From: Littorina saxatilis
Lineage: Eukaryota > Mollusca > Gastropoda > Littorinimorpha > Littorinidae
DNA length: 64,000 nucleotides
Assembly: GCF_037325665.1 (NCBI RefSeq)
Contig: NC_090255.1
Location: 31,875,504-31,939,503 of the forward strand
Direction of reading: 5' to 3'
Below the pieces are notes generated by a model that worked only from the letters and a program-made list of their open reading frames with translations, was not told where the DNA came from and searched no databases. Each line of letters opens with the position of its first letter. The first letter of the stretch is position 1. The translations under genes and the position numbers were made by a program. Shown here in pieces: positions 49,381 through 60,652 of the stretch.

Positions 49381-49703
49381 CCCAGCGTTCAAGAGAAGGT
49401 TGAAGACTCAGTTCTTCCCGTTCGTAGCTGGCTGCGACTTTCATGTTCGACTTGCTGTGCTCTGTGAGAGGTGTTTTCTTTGTGTTTGATATTATTTTGT
49501 TTGGACCTAGCTATTGATGTGTACATTGTTGTTAAACAGTTGTTTGTTGTAGCGGTTTATCAGGGTTTGCTAGTGTGTGCCGTTTGTGTCCGTCTGCAGA
49601 TGTTAGTTTCTTTGCCGTGTTGACAACTTTGACAAGCGCTTAGAACACGGCTGTACCCACGGAATACGCGCTATATAAGCTTCATATTGATTGATTGATT
49701 GAA
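49381..49703 (+). mobile_element. retroposon 3' end with (TTGA)n tail
   Basis: AAGCGCTTAGAACACGGCTG, TACCCACGGAATACGCGC and TATATAAGCTTCATATTGAT match the type 4 SINE tail. The part before it could be a LINE 3' end. Confidence 0.5.
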
Positions 49704-49886
49704 CGTCACCGTATGTGGGATCCAGTGGGATCCATGTGGGAAGGTTACTTGGGAATAAACCGGATTGAAATAGTCACTGAGTGAAACAGTTTGATTTGTG
49801 TGTGCTGTTCTAATAAACCGCCGGATTGAAATTGAAAATGTTGGGATTTGAAATATATAAGCATTATTTGTTGTTGCTCAGGCTGT

Positions 49887-50005
49887 CTAGCTGTCTCTGT
49901 CTCTGTCTCTCTGTGTCTCTCTCTCTCAGTCCGGCTCCCCGAGGCTCTCCGGCTCTCTCAGTCTCTCTCTCTCTCTCAGTCTCTCTCTTCCCCCCCCCCC
50001 CCCCT
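49887..50005. repeat. CT-rich microsatellite and poly-C
   Basis: CTCTCTGTCTCTCTC runs, then a C tract. Confidence 0.8.
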
Positions 50006-50199
50006 TCCCCTACTACTTGTCCATCAAGTCAGTTTCCCATGACAGGCGGACGAAGCACATTCATGTGCACGCTAGTGTCACGGTATGCCGATCGAAAAAG
50101 GTCTTCTTCCGCAGAGGACTCAAAGGGAGAGACCAGCGCAAAACAACACCAAAATCTATAGCTGGACTTTGGTCAAATCAGGCACGGTTTTAACAACTT

Positions 50200-50375
50200 C
50201 ACAACATATGATGATTCGCACCTATGACGATTCGCACCTTATTATGCTGACGATTCGAACTTTTTCCTTGTGACGATTCGCACCTATCACTATGACGCAC
50301 CTGATGCTGACGATTCGAACTTTTTCTGCGAATCGTCAAAGTGCGAAACGGCGAAAGTGCGAAACGTCTGAATGC
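50200..50375. repeat. cluster of GACGATTCGCACC repeats in both directions
   Basis: GATGATTCGCACC, GACGATTCGCACC (twice), GACGATTCGAACTTTTTC (twice), then inverted GCGAATCGTCAAAGTGCGAA. Confidence 0.7.
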
Positions 50376-51094
50376 CATGTCATGTGTGAGACCATCCAAT
50401 CACAGCCCCCGAATTCCCCCACGTGTCCATCAGAATAGCTATAATTATATAACTCCCTTATTTTTTATTTCTGTGACTTAAAATTTGATATAAAGTCAGA
50501 TAATGTTGTGAAGATACTATATATATATATATATATACATAAAAAATAGTACATGTACATGCTTTAGTTTGGTAGTGCAACGCTGCGTGCGTCCGCGTGC
50601 GGTCGCGTAGCATTTAGTCAGACCCAAATCGTACATATCTCTGTTCTTGGGGAACATGTGTGCGAGACTTCCGGTAACATGGTGGACAGTTGCGATAGTC
50701 GTGGAGCTTAGTTGACGGTCAGAAGCTTTTTCAATCATCTTTGTTCACAACATTTTGTCATTAACCATAATAATCTTTGGTTGATATTATGCACTTGCAA
50801 GGAAACCCATTTTCACCATGCATTTTGCAAGCACTTAACTAATTTTAGATCCTGTATCTAGACAATGGCACGGTAGTGGTAATGTCTAATGGAATTCGAC
50901 GCCTCTCCAGTCCCCTTGTTCAAATGTTAAGATGCTATTGCTTGTTCTCATCCGTGTTTGTTGTCACCGTTGATGCTTTGCATTTAAAATTAAACTGAGA
51001 TCCGCATATTTTACAAAATTGTAGTTTTATATTATGCATTATTTTGTTCAGAATGCTGAAATCAACCGTGTGACTGTGAGGATCCGGAAACACC

Positions 51095-54000
51095 ATGCCT
51101 CCTGCACGGGGACGAGGTAGAGGGGCCAGGGGGAGACAACCAGCCACACAGGCCAGAAAATCAACTCGTACAGCAGCTGCAACTCCCACGAAAGATAGGT
51201 CACCAGAAGCTGAAGAAGATGCAGCACAAAACACAGAAACTATCTGCACAGAGGAGGAGATTGATGGAAGTGGTCAGGATGTTCAAATGCAGGTTTCAGA
51301 CGAACCAGCAGAGGCAGAATACACAGCAGAACAGGTGGACAATGCAACTGCTTCTAGTTCTATTGCTGAAATGAAAAGTACAGACGCAGATGGTACACAG
51401 AGTCAGCCTGGAAGTAAAATGGAGGAAGGCGAGTGTAGCACCGTGGCAGAGGATGGAAAAAAGCGGGCGTCAGTCCCAGAAAAGACTGATGATAAAGCTG
51501 AACAGATTGATGTTGATGACGCCACTGTCGACAATGCTGAACAAAGTGAGCCGAAAGCCGTGATTATCATCGAGGATGACAAAAGAAATGATGAGGAACG
51601 CGCAGGGGAACAAGAGAATAAAACTCCAGGTTGGTTGTAATTTGATTTTTTTTAAATGTATGATAAGTTACAAAGATTATATACCATTAGAAAGTTGAGA
51701 AGAGTGTGTGTGTTTGAATACTTTGATGAGTGATTACTGCAAAAACATTATTTTTCTGTAGTCAGTATAATCAGTCTGGACTGTCAGCTGGAGAGTGTGG
51801 TGCTGAATGTCTCTGTCAATTTTAAACTCTGTGACTAGTGAGTAGTGTCTGTGTTTGTGTGTGTGAAATTTAGAGTGAAAGAGACATAGATTGTGTGAAT
51901 CACTGAATGCAGATTGTAGATTGTGTGAATGCATACATGCACTCTTTGTGTGTGTGTGACTGTGAGCGAGAATGCATTCTTGTGAACAATTTGGTTTGTA
52001 TGTACATGTGTGTTTACAGGTGAATCTGCACAAAATAATAGTTTCAGATTCTTTCTTCATTGACTTCTTCGTAGTACAGCTGAAGATCCTGCCCTAGTGA
52101 CCACCTCTTTACAGACCTGTTTACCCTTACGATTTTGGCGTAATTTATTACGATTTTCTGCAAAAAATACGCCATTCCGCTATCCGTGTCAAGACTACGA
52201 TTTTCATTAAAAAAAAAATTTTTTTTATTAATTCATATGTTTGGCATTGTTTTTTTTCAATGGTAAAATGGGGTGAAAAAGCACATGACTGACCAGAGAT
52301 CATGTCTGTCTGATGAGACGCTGGAGAGCCTTCTAGTGGTGAAGTCTCGCCCTCACTCATGCTGCAAGCGCAAGTACAGTAGAGAAGCGCTTGACTCACT
52401 GAAAAAGGCCTACAGCGAGCAAAAGAAAAAGAATCAGTGATGCATGTGCTTTTGATGTGATCTTCTTTGAAATTATGATGACTACAAAAACTGACTGATG
52501 TGTTTTGTTTGTGAATGATGGATATATATAGGTGCATGATTGCGTTTCGCAGACACAGTTGTCATGTGCGTTGTAATTGGCGACAAATGCTGGATGATTA
52601 CTATTTTTGTGCCAGGATTACTATTTTTGGGGCTGAGCATTACTCCAAAACACTTATGGGGGTAAACAGGTCTGTCTTTATAATGACTATAATTATAACA
52701 ATAACAATAATAATAACAGCACTTTATTGTCCATTAAAATATTACATAAAAATGGAAATTTTTCTTCGGCACACCCTGTCTGCCTGTAAACGATTATAAC
52801 AACAATTGTATAGGACGACACACATAAAACATAAAACATAAAAGGGATACAATCAAATATGATATTGCACTATGTAAATTTACCCTCTCATATCACAGGA
52901 GTTGGGTTTCACAGCCGAGTAATCACATTACAAATATTTCCCACACACCTTCACATGTACACATTGTTTGTTTTTTCCCAGCCGACCAGCCTCTACGTGA
53001 TGCGAGAAGAATTTAAAATGGTGACTGCAGAAGGCAGGAATGACTTTTTAAACTGGTTTTTGCGTGCCAAAGGGACCTTATAACGTTTACCTGAAGGGAG
53101 AATTTCGAAACAGGGGTTGAGAGGATGGATCGGATCACGGACAATTTTGAGAGCTTTCCGCTTAATGGCAGCTTCGTAGAGACTGGTCAGCTGTCGTTGG
53201 GGTTGCCCAACAAGCTTGCTAGCCGTCGCAACAATGCGGTGGAGTTTAGCTTTGTTTTTAACATTTGTGGTACCATACCATGTCACAATGTTAAAAGTCA
53301 GTATGCTTTCAATCAAACTGCGATACACAAGTTCCATAACACTTTGATTGACATTAAAATATTTAAGCTTCCTGAGAAGAAAAAGTCGCTGCTGAGCTTT
53401 CTTATAAACAGCATGAACATGATCACTAAAAGTCAGCTTATTGTCAATTGAAACCCCAAGATATTTGAAGGTTTCCACAAGTTCAACTTCCTTGTCGCTT
53501 ATTCTCACTTTTTGGGGACCACAATTATCACTCTTTCCTCCAAAAATCATTTCTTTTGTTTTGCCTACATTCAACTGCAAGAAACTGGACTTGAACCATT
53601 CATTCAGAAGATCAACTTGGGTAAAATACTTTGACAAAGTTTCGTCGTCCTTCAGACGCCCAACGAGGGCCATGTCGTCTGCATATTTAATGAGGGCTAG
53701 AACTGGATCATTTAAAAGCATGTTGTTTGTGTAAATGGAAAAAAGGACAGGAGAGAGAACACAACCTTGTGGGGCCCCGGTGTTTAAAACAACTTCGTCT
53801 GAAAGCACAGAATGACCAAACAAACGGTTGCTGAGGCTGACACGTTGTGGCCGATCGCATAGGAACTCCCTGATCCAGAAAATCAAATTATTGTTCACAT
53901 CTAACTGGACTAACCTCTGGATAAGTATATGGGGCTGAATCGTATTAAAGGCTGATGAAAAATCCATAAAAAGAACTCTAACCGTGTTCCCTGCTGTATC

Positions 54001-56326
54001 TAAATGGCTGACAATCATGTTGATAAGCGTGAGTGTAGCATCTTCGACGCCTCTCTTTGCCCTATATGCGAACTGAAGGGGGTCCATGCGATCTGCCACA
54101 GACTCAGTGAGCTTGTTACAAACAAGCCTCTCCATACATTTCGCTACAACAGAAGTCAGTGCCACAGGGCACTGTCCATTACGACCATCCCATTAGATTC
54201 CGGAAAAAAAATTGTTCCTCTGTCTAATTGAGTAAATCACGGTTTTTGAGTCACTTGAGAAAAAATGACTCTATGTAATCGGTCAGTGTTAGTCTGTCCG
54301 GCCGGCCGTCCGTAGACACCACCTTAACGTTGGACTTTTCTCGGAAACTATCAAAGCGATCCGGCTCATATTTTGTTTAGTCGTGACCTCCAATGACCTC
54401 TACACTTTAACGATGGTTTCGTTGACCTTTGACCTTTTTCAAGGTCACAGGTCAGCGTCAAAGGAAAAATTAGACATTTTATATCTTTGACAAAGTTCAT
54501 CGGATGTGATTGAAACTTTGTAGGATTATTCTTTACATCAAAGTATTTACATCTGTAGCCTTTTACGAACGTTTTCAGAAAAACAAGGGAGATAACTAGC
54601 CTTTTCTGTTCGGCAACACACAACTTAACGTTGGGCTTTTCTCGGAAACTATAAAAGTGACCGGGCTCAAATTTTATGTGAACGTGACTCCCAGTGACCT
54701 CTACACTTTGACGTCTGCTTTGGTGACCTTTGACCTTTTTCAAGGTCACAGGTATGTCTTGAAGGAAAAAAATTGAAATATCATATCTCTGAAACTATTC
54801 ATCGGATTTGATTCAAACTTTATAGGATTATTCTTTACATCAAATTATTTACATCTGTATTGTGTTGTGAATAGCAATTTCTTCCTGTCCATCTGATGCC
54901 TCATATAATATTCAGAACTGCGAAAGTGACTCGATCGAGCGTTTGCTCTTCTTGTTCACCTTTCCATTTCGACCACATGACCCCTTTTCGTTTGGTCCCT
55001 TTGGTGGTCACTACCAACAGGTTCAACTTTAGTACTACATTGTAGTACTAGCATAGATCAGTAAGCTAACATTGCCCTATAGTCCATTAATGCCTGCCAG
55101 TGTCAGTGAAAAGAAAGTGTAGACTGAAGACACCACTTAGATACAATGGTAGTCATGTGGCTTTCTTTAATTTTGCCAGAGACTATCAGAGCCCTATATA
55201 ACCTTTATGCATGTATGCATTAGGGTAAGACCTATCTGTAAGTGTAAGTGTAAGAATTAAACTTGCATAGTTTGTTTTCAAAGATCACCATTACTGGTAC
55301 ATTCTTTATATTTTCAGCTACTCCCATGATTTTCTTTCTTTGCCAGCTCTGGTGTGGCGGGTTCGAATGTGTCCGGTGCCGTTCAGCTACTTGTGCCACA
55401 TGGACGACCACTTTCAGAAGATGATGCGGTTGTGTCAGAGTTTTGAGTTCCGCATGTCCAAGCTGCTGCTGCAGGAGAGCGTGAAGGACGCTGACCCAAC
55501 GTTCCAAGCAGGAAGCGACATTCAGTGGCATCCTGGATCCATGACTCGCGCGGAAGCTAACACCTTTGGGTAATGCTCTTGTGACAGGAACACCCAACAT
55601 AAACACAGGCTGAATGGACCCCTCTGATCTCTTTAAAATGGCCGTCAGTTCACCAACTAGCTGCAGTCAATCACTCACCTCACCTTGTGAATATAAACGA
55701 TTGAAATATCCTCCAACAACATCCTCATTCAATGAACTTCTCTGAACATGGGTTTCAATTAATGTTTCTTTTTTTTCTTTCTGAGAAACAGTGACAGATT
55801 CAGTCAACGATAATGAGAGGAATTTTGCAATAGCACTGTTAACACAAACATAAAAGACACAGTTTCGTTTGATTCTGCATGACTTTGATCAGGCAATTTT
55901 TCAAGGTAGCTGGTCGGCATTGCATGATGGAAGGGCTGGTGGTGCAAATTGTAATAGGGTCAAGTTGGGGTTAATATTAATAATTAGGAAATCATTGTTC
56001 TCTCAAAATATTTTATGAAGCCAGAGCAGTAAATATTTTCTGTTTTTGAGTAAATGTTTTTGAGTCATATGTCACAGATGACGAAAGGTGAGTCGTACAG
56101 TAAAACCTCCAACTAATGACCTTGAAAATGTCCAGAAAAATCGGTCGTAAAAAGGAGGGGTCTTTATTGGGAGTTTAAGAGGTATAATTTTTTTCACAGG
56201 GGAGGCAACTGTTGGGCAGTTCAGTCTTTAGTTGTGTTCGTTATTCCATTTTTTTTCTCATTTGATGTGCATAATTATGGGTTAGCATGATGTATACATG
56301 TGCATACACCAGCGCACAGGCAGACA

Positions 56327-56400
<74 letters not shown>

Positions 56401-57055
56401 CCTCATAGGTAAAACTTGGTCATTGGCCTCGGGTGAGAAGGTCAGTGTCTGTAAACTGGGTCAGCTATAGGTGGCAAGAGGACAGCCGTATAGGCCACTG
56501 GACTTTCATGCACTACTGACTACAGACTACCACCCCTGACTCTTGATGCGTGACTAATGGGGTGCGTGTTCCACGTGTACTGAGTAATTATGAACTTTGA
56601 CACTCACTGGTAAAAAGTTCAAAGTCGTTATTAACCCTATGTAGGTAGGTCGGTTGTCGGAAAAAGGAGGGCATCGTTCTTGGGAGGTTAGTTACAGTGT
56701 GAAAGGCATCCGTGCCGAGAAATTCGGTCGGCAAAAGGAGGGGGTCGTTCTTGGGAGAGGTCGTTACGGGAGGTTCCACTGTATAAGCATTTGTTTTCCT
56801 TGTTTATTTTCAGCATGGTGGAAATGAAGGTGGAGGATGCGTCTTTGGTGGAGTTGGTTCATTCTGCTCGCAGGGCCAAATGCTCGCAGCAACACACAAT
56901 ACGCTTTGAGCTGAAACAACTGTCCCGAGAAGAGACCCTGCTGACAGAGCAGAAGAAGGACGCAGAACATGTAGATAACGGTCAGGTTGAAGGAGACGCC
57001 AAAAAGCTGACAAAGGATTTGCCCTCGCAGGATCCTTCGGCTGAGGCACTGTTAG
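51095..57055 (+). CDS. unrecognised nuclear-type protein, first three exons
   Basis: Exons 51095-51629, 55347-55569, 56814-57055, GT/AG with phases 1, 2 and 1 that fit; the gene must continue past 57055, but no further exon was found in the window. The start ATG follows an in-frame-free leader. The N-terminus is basic and Arg/Gly-rich (PPARGRGRGARGRQP). Residues about 45-175 are acidic and low-complexity with EPKAVIIIEDDK, a good SUMO-interaction-like motif. Exon 2 encodes WRVRMCPVPFSYLCHMDDHF, then an amphipathic stretch (FEFRMSKLLLQESV). Exon 3 encodes MVEMKVEDASLVELVHSARR and a charged part. I do not recognise the family. A nuclear or chromatin role is a guess from composition. Confidence 0.7.
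52112..52674 (+). mobile_element. hAT-like relic, internally deleted
   Basis: Inverted ends CAGACCTGTTTACCC / GGGTAAACAGGTCTG, the CAG...CTG form of hAT. TCTTTA flanks both sides imperfectly. It keeps a transposase-like tail. In intron 1 of the unrecognised gene. Confidence 0.7.
52285..52440 (+). pseudogene. hAT transposase C-terminal fragment
   Basis: A 51-residue frame: MTDQRSCLSDETLESLLVVK, then a basic tail ending SEQKKKNQ and stop. The RSCLSDETLESLL motif resembles the C-terminal end of hAT transposases. The catalytic and BED parts are missing. Confidence 0.55.
52690..54190 (-). mobile_element. LINE (L2/CR1-like), 5'-truncated
   Basis: Minus strand: RT domain, C-terminal part, then a short 3' region ending GGACAATAAAGTGCTGTTAT and (TTA)n, the L2-type tail. 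The RT starts within its fingers, so the 5' part is missing. Confidence 0.8.
52993..54190 (-). CDS. LINE reverse transcriptase fragment
   Basis: The open frame starts at 54165 (GTG) and its coding homology begins slightly earlier (CPVALTSVVAKCMERLV). Motifs: VLFMDFSSAFNTIQPHILI, NTGAPQGCVLSPVLFSIY, IKYADDMALVG (YADD catalytic pair), FKYLGVSID, then SLIESILTFNIVTWYG and RKALKIVRDPIHPLNP, as in L2/CR1-type LINEs. It ends PSAVTILNSSRIT. The endonuclease and the N-terminal RT part are absent. The rest is open, which suggests a fairly recent, dead-on-arrival copy. Confidence 0.85.
54243..54956 (+). mobile_element. Helentron-like element (GAGTCACTTGAG family)
   Basis: TTTTTGAGTCACTTGAG left, GTGACTCGATCGAGC right; hairpin GAGCGTTTGCTC, then TTCTTGTT. 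GGCCGGCCGTCCG follows the 5' block. A 230-bp internal segment with CAAGGTCACAGGT is doubled. It abuts the truncated 5' end of the LINE. Confidence 0.65.
54957..55346. other. intron 1 end of the unrecognised gene
   Basis: No element ends recognised; the acceptor TTTCTTTGCCAG precedes exon 2. Confidence 0.4.
55570..56097. other. intron 2 of the unrecognised gene, no element seen
   Basis: AT-rich with no recognisable repeats or exons. Confidence 0.4.
56098..56781. mobile_element. pogo-like MITE with (AC)n inside
   Basis: TA-flanked. CAGTAAAACCTCCAAC left, GTCGTTACGGGAGGTTCC ACTG right. An AC run at 56332-56398. GGTCGTAAAAAGGAGGGGTC and similar words are repeated in inverted form near the right end. 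It ends 32 nt before exon 56814-57055. Confidence 0.75.
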
Positions 57056-57100
57056 GTAATGTGCATACCAACCCCTAAAGCTGTTGGATTATGATGCATT

Positions 57101-57240
57101 CTTCTTCTTCTTCTTCTCCTGCGTTCATGGGCTGAAACTCCCACGTTTACTCCTGTGTGTTTTGCACGAGTGGGTTTTTATGTGTATGACTGTTCTTACC
57201 CCACCCTTAAGGCAGCCTTACTCGACTTCGGGGGATGATA
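57101..57240 (-). mobile_element. SINE 3' fragment
   Basis: TTCATGGGCTGAAACTCCC ... GACTTCGGGGGATG on the plus strand, after a (TTC)n run. Confidence 0.7.
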
Positions 57241-57294
57241 TATTCAGTCTCCTAAGGTTGTTAGATATTGTCCATTCGGACCCCTAAGGTTGTT

Positions 57295-57610
57295 CAGGCA
57301 TGGGAATTGTCCGCAGAAAGGCAAGTTTCCGCAGATTTTTTTTCTCGTTCAGCCGAGAAAGCAAAAGTGTCCGCCGAAAAAATAAACGGGGGAGGCAAAA
57401 ATGGTTCTGAAAATTGAATTTAATGGCAAACTTGGAGCTCAGATGACACCAAATTGCACAATTTGGGTTCTTTGGAGACTTTTTTTTGGGGGGGGGGGGG
57501 GGCATGCCCCTGGACCCCACTATTAAGGCTAGGCGCATTGCGCCGTCAACTTTTTAATATTACTTACAAAATTTCAGCCTTTTTTTTTCTTTTTTCAATT
57601 CCCATGCCTG
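57295..57610. mobile_element. hAT-like MITE (CAGGCATGGGAATT ends)
   Basis: Inverted ends CAGGCATGGGAATTG / CAATTCCCATGCCTG, with GTTGTT on both sides. The interior GGGGGGGCATGCCCCTGGAC resembles the other hAT MITE. Confidence 0.75.
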
Positions 57611-57701
57611 GTTGTTAGGTTTTTAGACAGCATTGTTATCAAGCCTTGGTCTTTGTTCACTGATGCATACTGTTTAGTTCAGATGCATTGGTCTGAACCT
57701 A

Positions 57702-58512
57702 TGGTGCGCCAAATTGGTATTACTATCGTTAACTGTTATATAGGGTTTTGAAACTATCGTTGACTGTTATATAGAGTTTCGAAACTGTCGTTTGCTGTTA
57801 TGTAGAGTTTCTGAAACTCTATAAAACAGCTAACAATAGTTTTGTCAAAAGCGCGTTGGTATCGTTCCCAAACGGGAAAACCCTGAAATGACATTGCAAA
57901 ACTGTCTTTTTGCTACGAAATGTACATTTTAACTAGAAACACAAATTTAAACAAACTACAACATTAGGAAATGCTTGACCGTTCTTCTGTTGTCGTCTTC
58001 TTAAATTATTCTATCATATAATTTGTACTTTCGGCCGTACCGTTTTCCACGTGTGCGGTTTGAAGACGGTAGGCCTACAGAATATTCGCGGTAAACGAAG
58101 ATTTGATTACTTGATTTTTAACGAAGCGTTAAACGAAGCAGCGAAATGATGGACATCAGATGACGGTTGAATATGATCTACTAAATGTTGTAGTAATTTA
58201 GTGCAAATTCGCTCGAACGAAACGCTCAACAGCCATTTTGCCGGCATCGAAACATCCGACTACGCCTTCGCTATTTTTAGACACTCTATATAACAGTTAA
58301 CGATAGTAATATCACTTGCGCGCACCATCCCGCCGTTTTGCAAAACCCTTGTTATCTGTTATACATAGTATTAGCAATAATGCGCACGAACGCGCTATTG
58401 ATATAACTCGATATAACAGTTAACGATAGTTTCGAAACTCTATATAACAGCTAACGATAGTTTCAAAACCCTACATAACAGTTAACGATAGTAATATCAA
58501 TTTGGCGCACCA
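57702..58512. mobile_element. TA-flanked TIR element with iterated subterminal sites
   Basis: TA at 57700-57701 and 58513-58514. Ends TGGTGCGCCAAATTGGTATT and TTGGCGCACCA. The word TAACTGTTATATAG(A/G)GTTT (or variants) plus GAAACTATCG is iterated about three times inward from each end, once more near 58285 and in part near 57820. Confidence 0.8.
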
Positions 58513-58589
58513 TATGAACCAGCGCAGGTCAACTATTGATAGTTTTGACATGTATGACTATGAGGTATTCTGACTGTTAATGCCTTACC

Positions 58590-58807
58590 CCCCCTTCGTG
58601 TGTACACGCAAGACCAAGTTTGCACGGAAAAGGTTCTGCAAACCATGTCAGAGTTCTAGATATGGGTTATAAAAACACAAACATACCGAGCATGCTTGCC
58701 CCGAAATTGGCGTAGGTTGCCTGAACGGCGGTCATAGACGTAAAAATCCACTCGTGCTAAAACGGGAGTGTACGTGAGAGTTTCCACCTATGAACGAAGA
58801 AGAAGAA
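58590..58807 (+). mobile_element. SINE body, 5'-truncated
   Basis: GTGTGTACACGCAAGACCAAG ... GAACGAAGAAGAAGAA on the plus strand; older than most copies. Confidence 0.7.
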
Positions 58808-58816
58808 CTGTATATA

Positions 58817-59887
58817 CAGTGGAGTCCGGGTACAACGAATCTCAAGGGAGATACATTTTAGTTTGTTATATCAGCAATTCGCTGTAGAGTTTCCAACCCT
58901 AAATGGCCTTAAGACAAGTTTTCCCACTCACCTTCAAATGATCGTCCCATCGATCTTTCCTTGGAGAGTACAATCTCTGCATGTTTTCAACAGCTTCATA
59001 ATATAATCCATAGAGAGAGGCATAGTTCAAATGTTCATTACTGTCACAATTTTAGAAATAAAATTTAAAAAGTCGTGTAAAAGCATGTACATGTACATTC
59101 TGATCAATCTCCGTGTCCGTCAAAAAACCCTCTGAAAACCCCATCTAGACTAACTAAATCTATCTTCAAAGTGAAGTATTGGACATGCCTGTGAAAAGTA
59201 AGCCTGATTCATGCTACATGCACCCTTATATTTGTGTTGAGAGCCGGATTTTCGACGAAATCGATGCAACAATATCAGTGCAAGGGAGGTAACTCTTGTT
59301 ACTCGAAAGCACAAGTATTGATGACGTCATGTGATTAGTGCTTCTGCTCCTTCGTAAATCCTCGTACAAACACGAAAATAAAGCCATGAACGGTGAAAGT
59401 TGCAAATATAAGTTACGCTGCTCAGAACTGGCACACTTCTCCCTTGTACACTCCAATTTGGAGATCATATCCAAGTCACAGACATCGCTGCACTTTGCCT
59501 GCAAGTAGCGACGTAGGGTATTGGCAGCAACACGTGCTTCTGTGGCAGTGGAATAGTGAAAACACAGCGGCGGTGGCTGTTCCGTGCACCTCCCGCTGTT
59601 TGTTCCGAGTTCGCTCATCACGCGATGTGCACTTGTGTTTGTGTATTTTTGTCTTTGGAGACAATTATTGACATCAGTTCGTTGTAGCCTTGTGACTTTT
59701 AGCGACAAAATGGTTCTGGGGCGATGAAAACGTGTTTGTTAAAAGTGGGGTTCGTTATGCAAAAAAGGTTTGATGTAGCCGGAAAGTAACAAGTAAGAAA
59801 TAGAAGGCTGTCTGCCGGGAAATCAATGGCAGTTTGTTAAAAGAGGGATTTCTTTATACCCAGGTTCGTTATAGCTGGATTCCACTG
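58817..59887 (-). mobile_element. pogo/Tigger-like element, internally deleted
   Basis: TA-flanked. CAGTGGAGTCCGGGTACAAC left; GTTCGTTATAGCTGGATTCC ACTG right. It retains a transposase C-terminal-like frame on the minus strand. Confidence 0.7.
59226..59708 (-). pseudogene. Tigger-type transposase C-terminal fragment (probable)
   Basis: Within the 160-residue open frame, PPPLCFHYSTATEARVAANT and LRRYLQAKCSDVCDLDMISK resemble the Tigger/jerky C-terminal helix that follows the DDE domain. The remainder is probably not ancestral coding. Family call from memory of the motif style. Confidence 0.45.
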
Positions 59888-60196
59888 TATTTTCAATCTA
59901 GGTCCATTGACCCGTAGCTGTCTGAGTCTGTGAACAGCCATACTTAGACCTTTTTCTGTCCCTGGGGAGTGCTTTCAGATACGTCTCCTAAACAAATTAA
60001 AACTCATTTTCCTTGTTGAGCTTATGTTTAATGCTTGGTTAATGTCATCTGAGTGTGGTTATCAATATCAGACTGCTAATTCTGTCGTCAAGTGCCGAGT
60101 CAAAGTCTTGATTGCGGTGACCCTGATAACAGAGATGATGACAATGGAGCAAAGTTTTAGTGTTGTTGTTGTAAAGCAGCAGTTACATTCTGTAAT
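59888..60196. other. no gene or repeat recognised
   Basis: Flank between the pogo-like element and the second DIRS element. Confidence 0.35.
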
Positions 60197-60652
60197 AAAT
60201 TACATATTCCTACTCCGAATCACATGTAGCAGTTGACTCAGTCTAAAGTGCTAGGTCTGAAAAGGCTACCCGTCTAAGGGGAGCAACCCCAACTAAAAAA
60301 GTGTAAACGTAGCTATGGTAATGACGACGCACCCAGGGAGTTACCTCCCCTCCTGCGTACTACGTCACTACTGCTACTGACCACGTGACCCCTATCATTC
60401 GACACTTCAGCTTTCTAGGGAGCAGGTCGTGAATTTTTTGGCTCTAGTGGAAGTTCGCTGTTTGGTGTTTGCTTAGACACCCACCGGCACCCACACCCGT
60501 CTCTTCACCCGCTGCACTGGTAGTTGGTGAGCTCGTTCCTTTACTTGTATCGAACGTAATTTTCTGTTGCTACTTGAAATTTTCGGCCACGTGTTGGTCA
60601 CGTATTTTGTGGTAGCCATTTTGGAATTTTGTGTCTCCATTTTGTTGTCAGC

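Noticed and set aside
49071-49392. Repeat protein rich in GNEWD/GIQ
   Set aside because: It is a translation of a degenerate minisatellite; frames change between units and there is no exon context.
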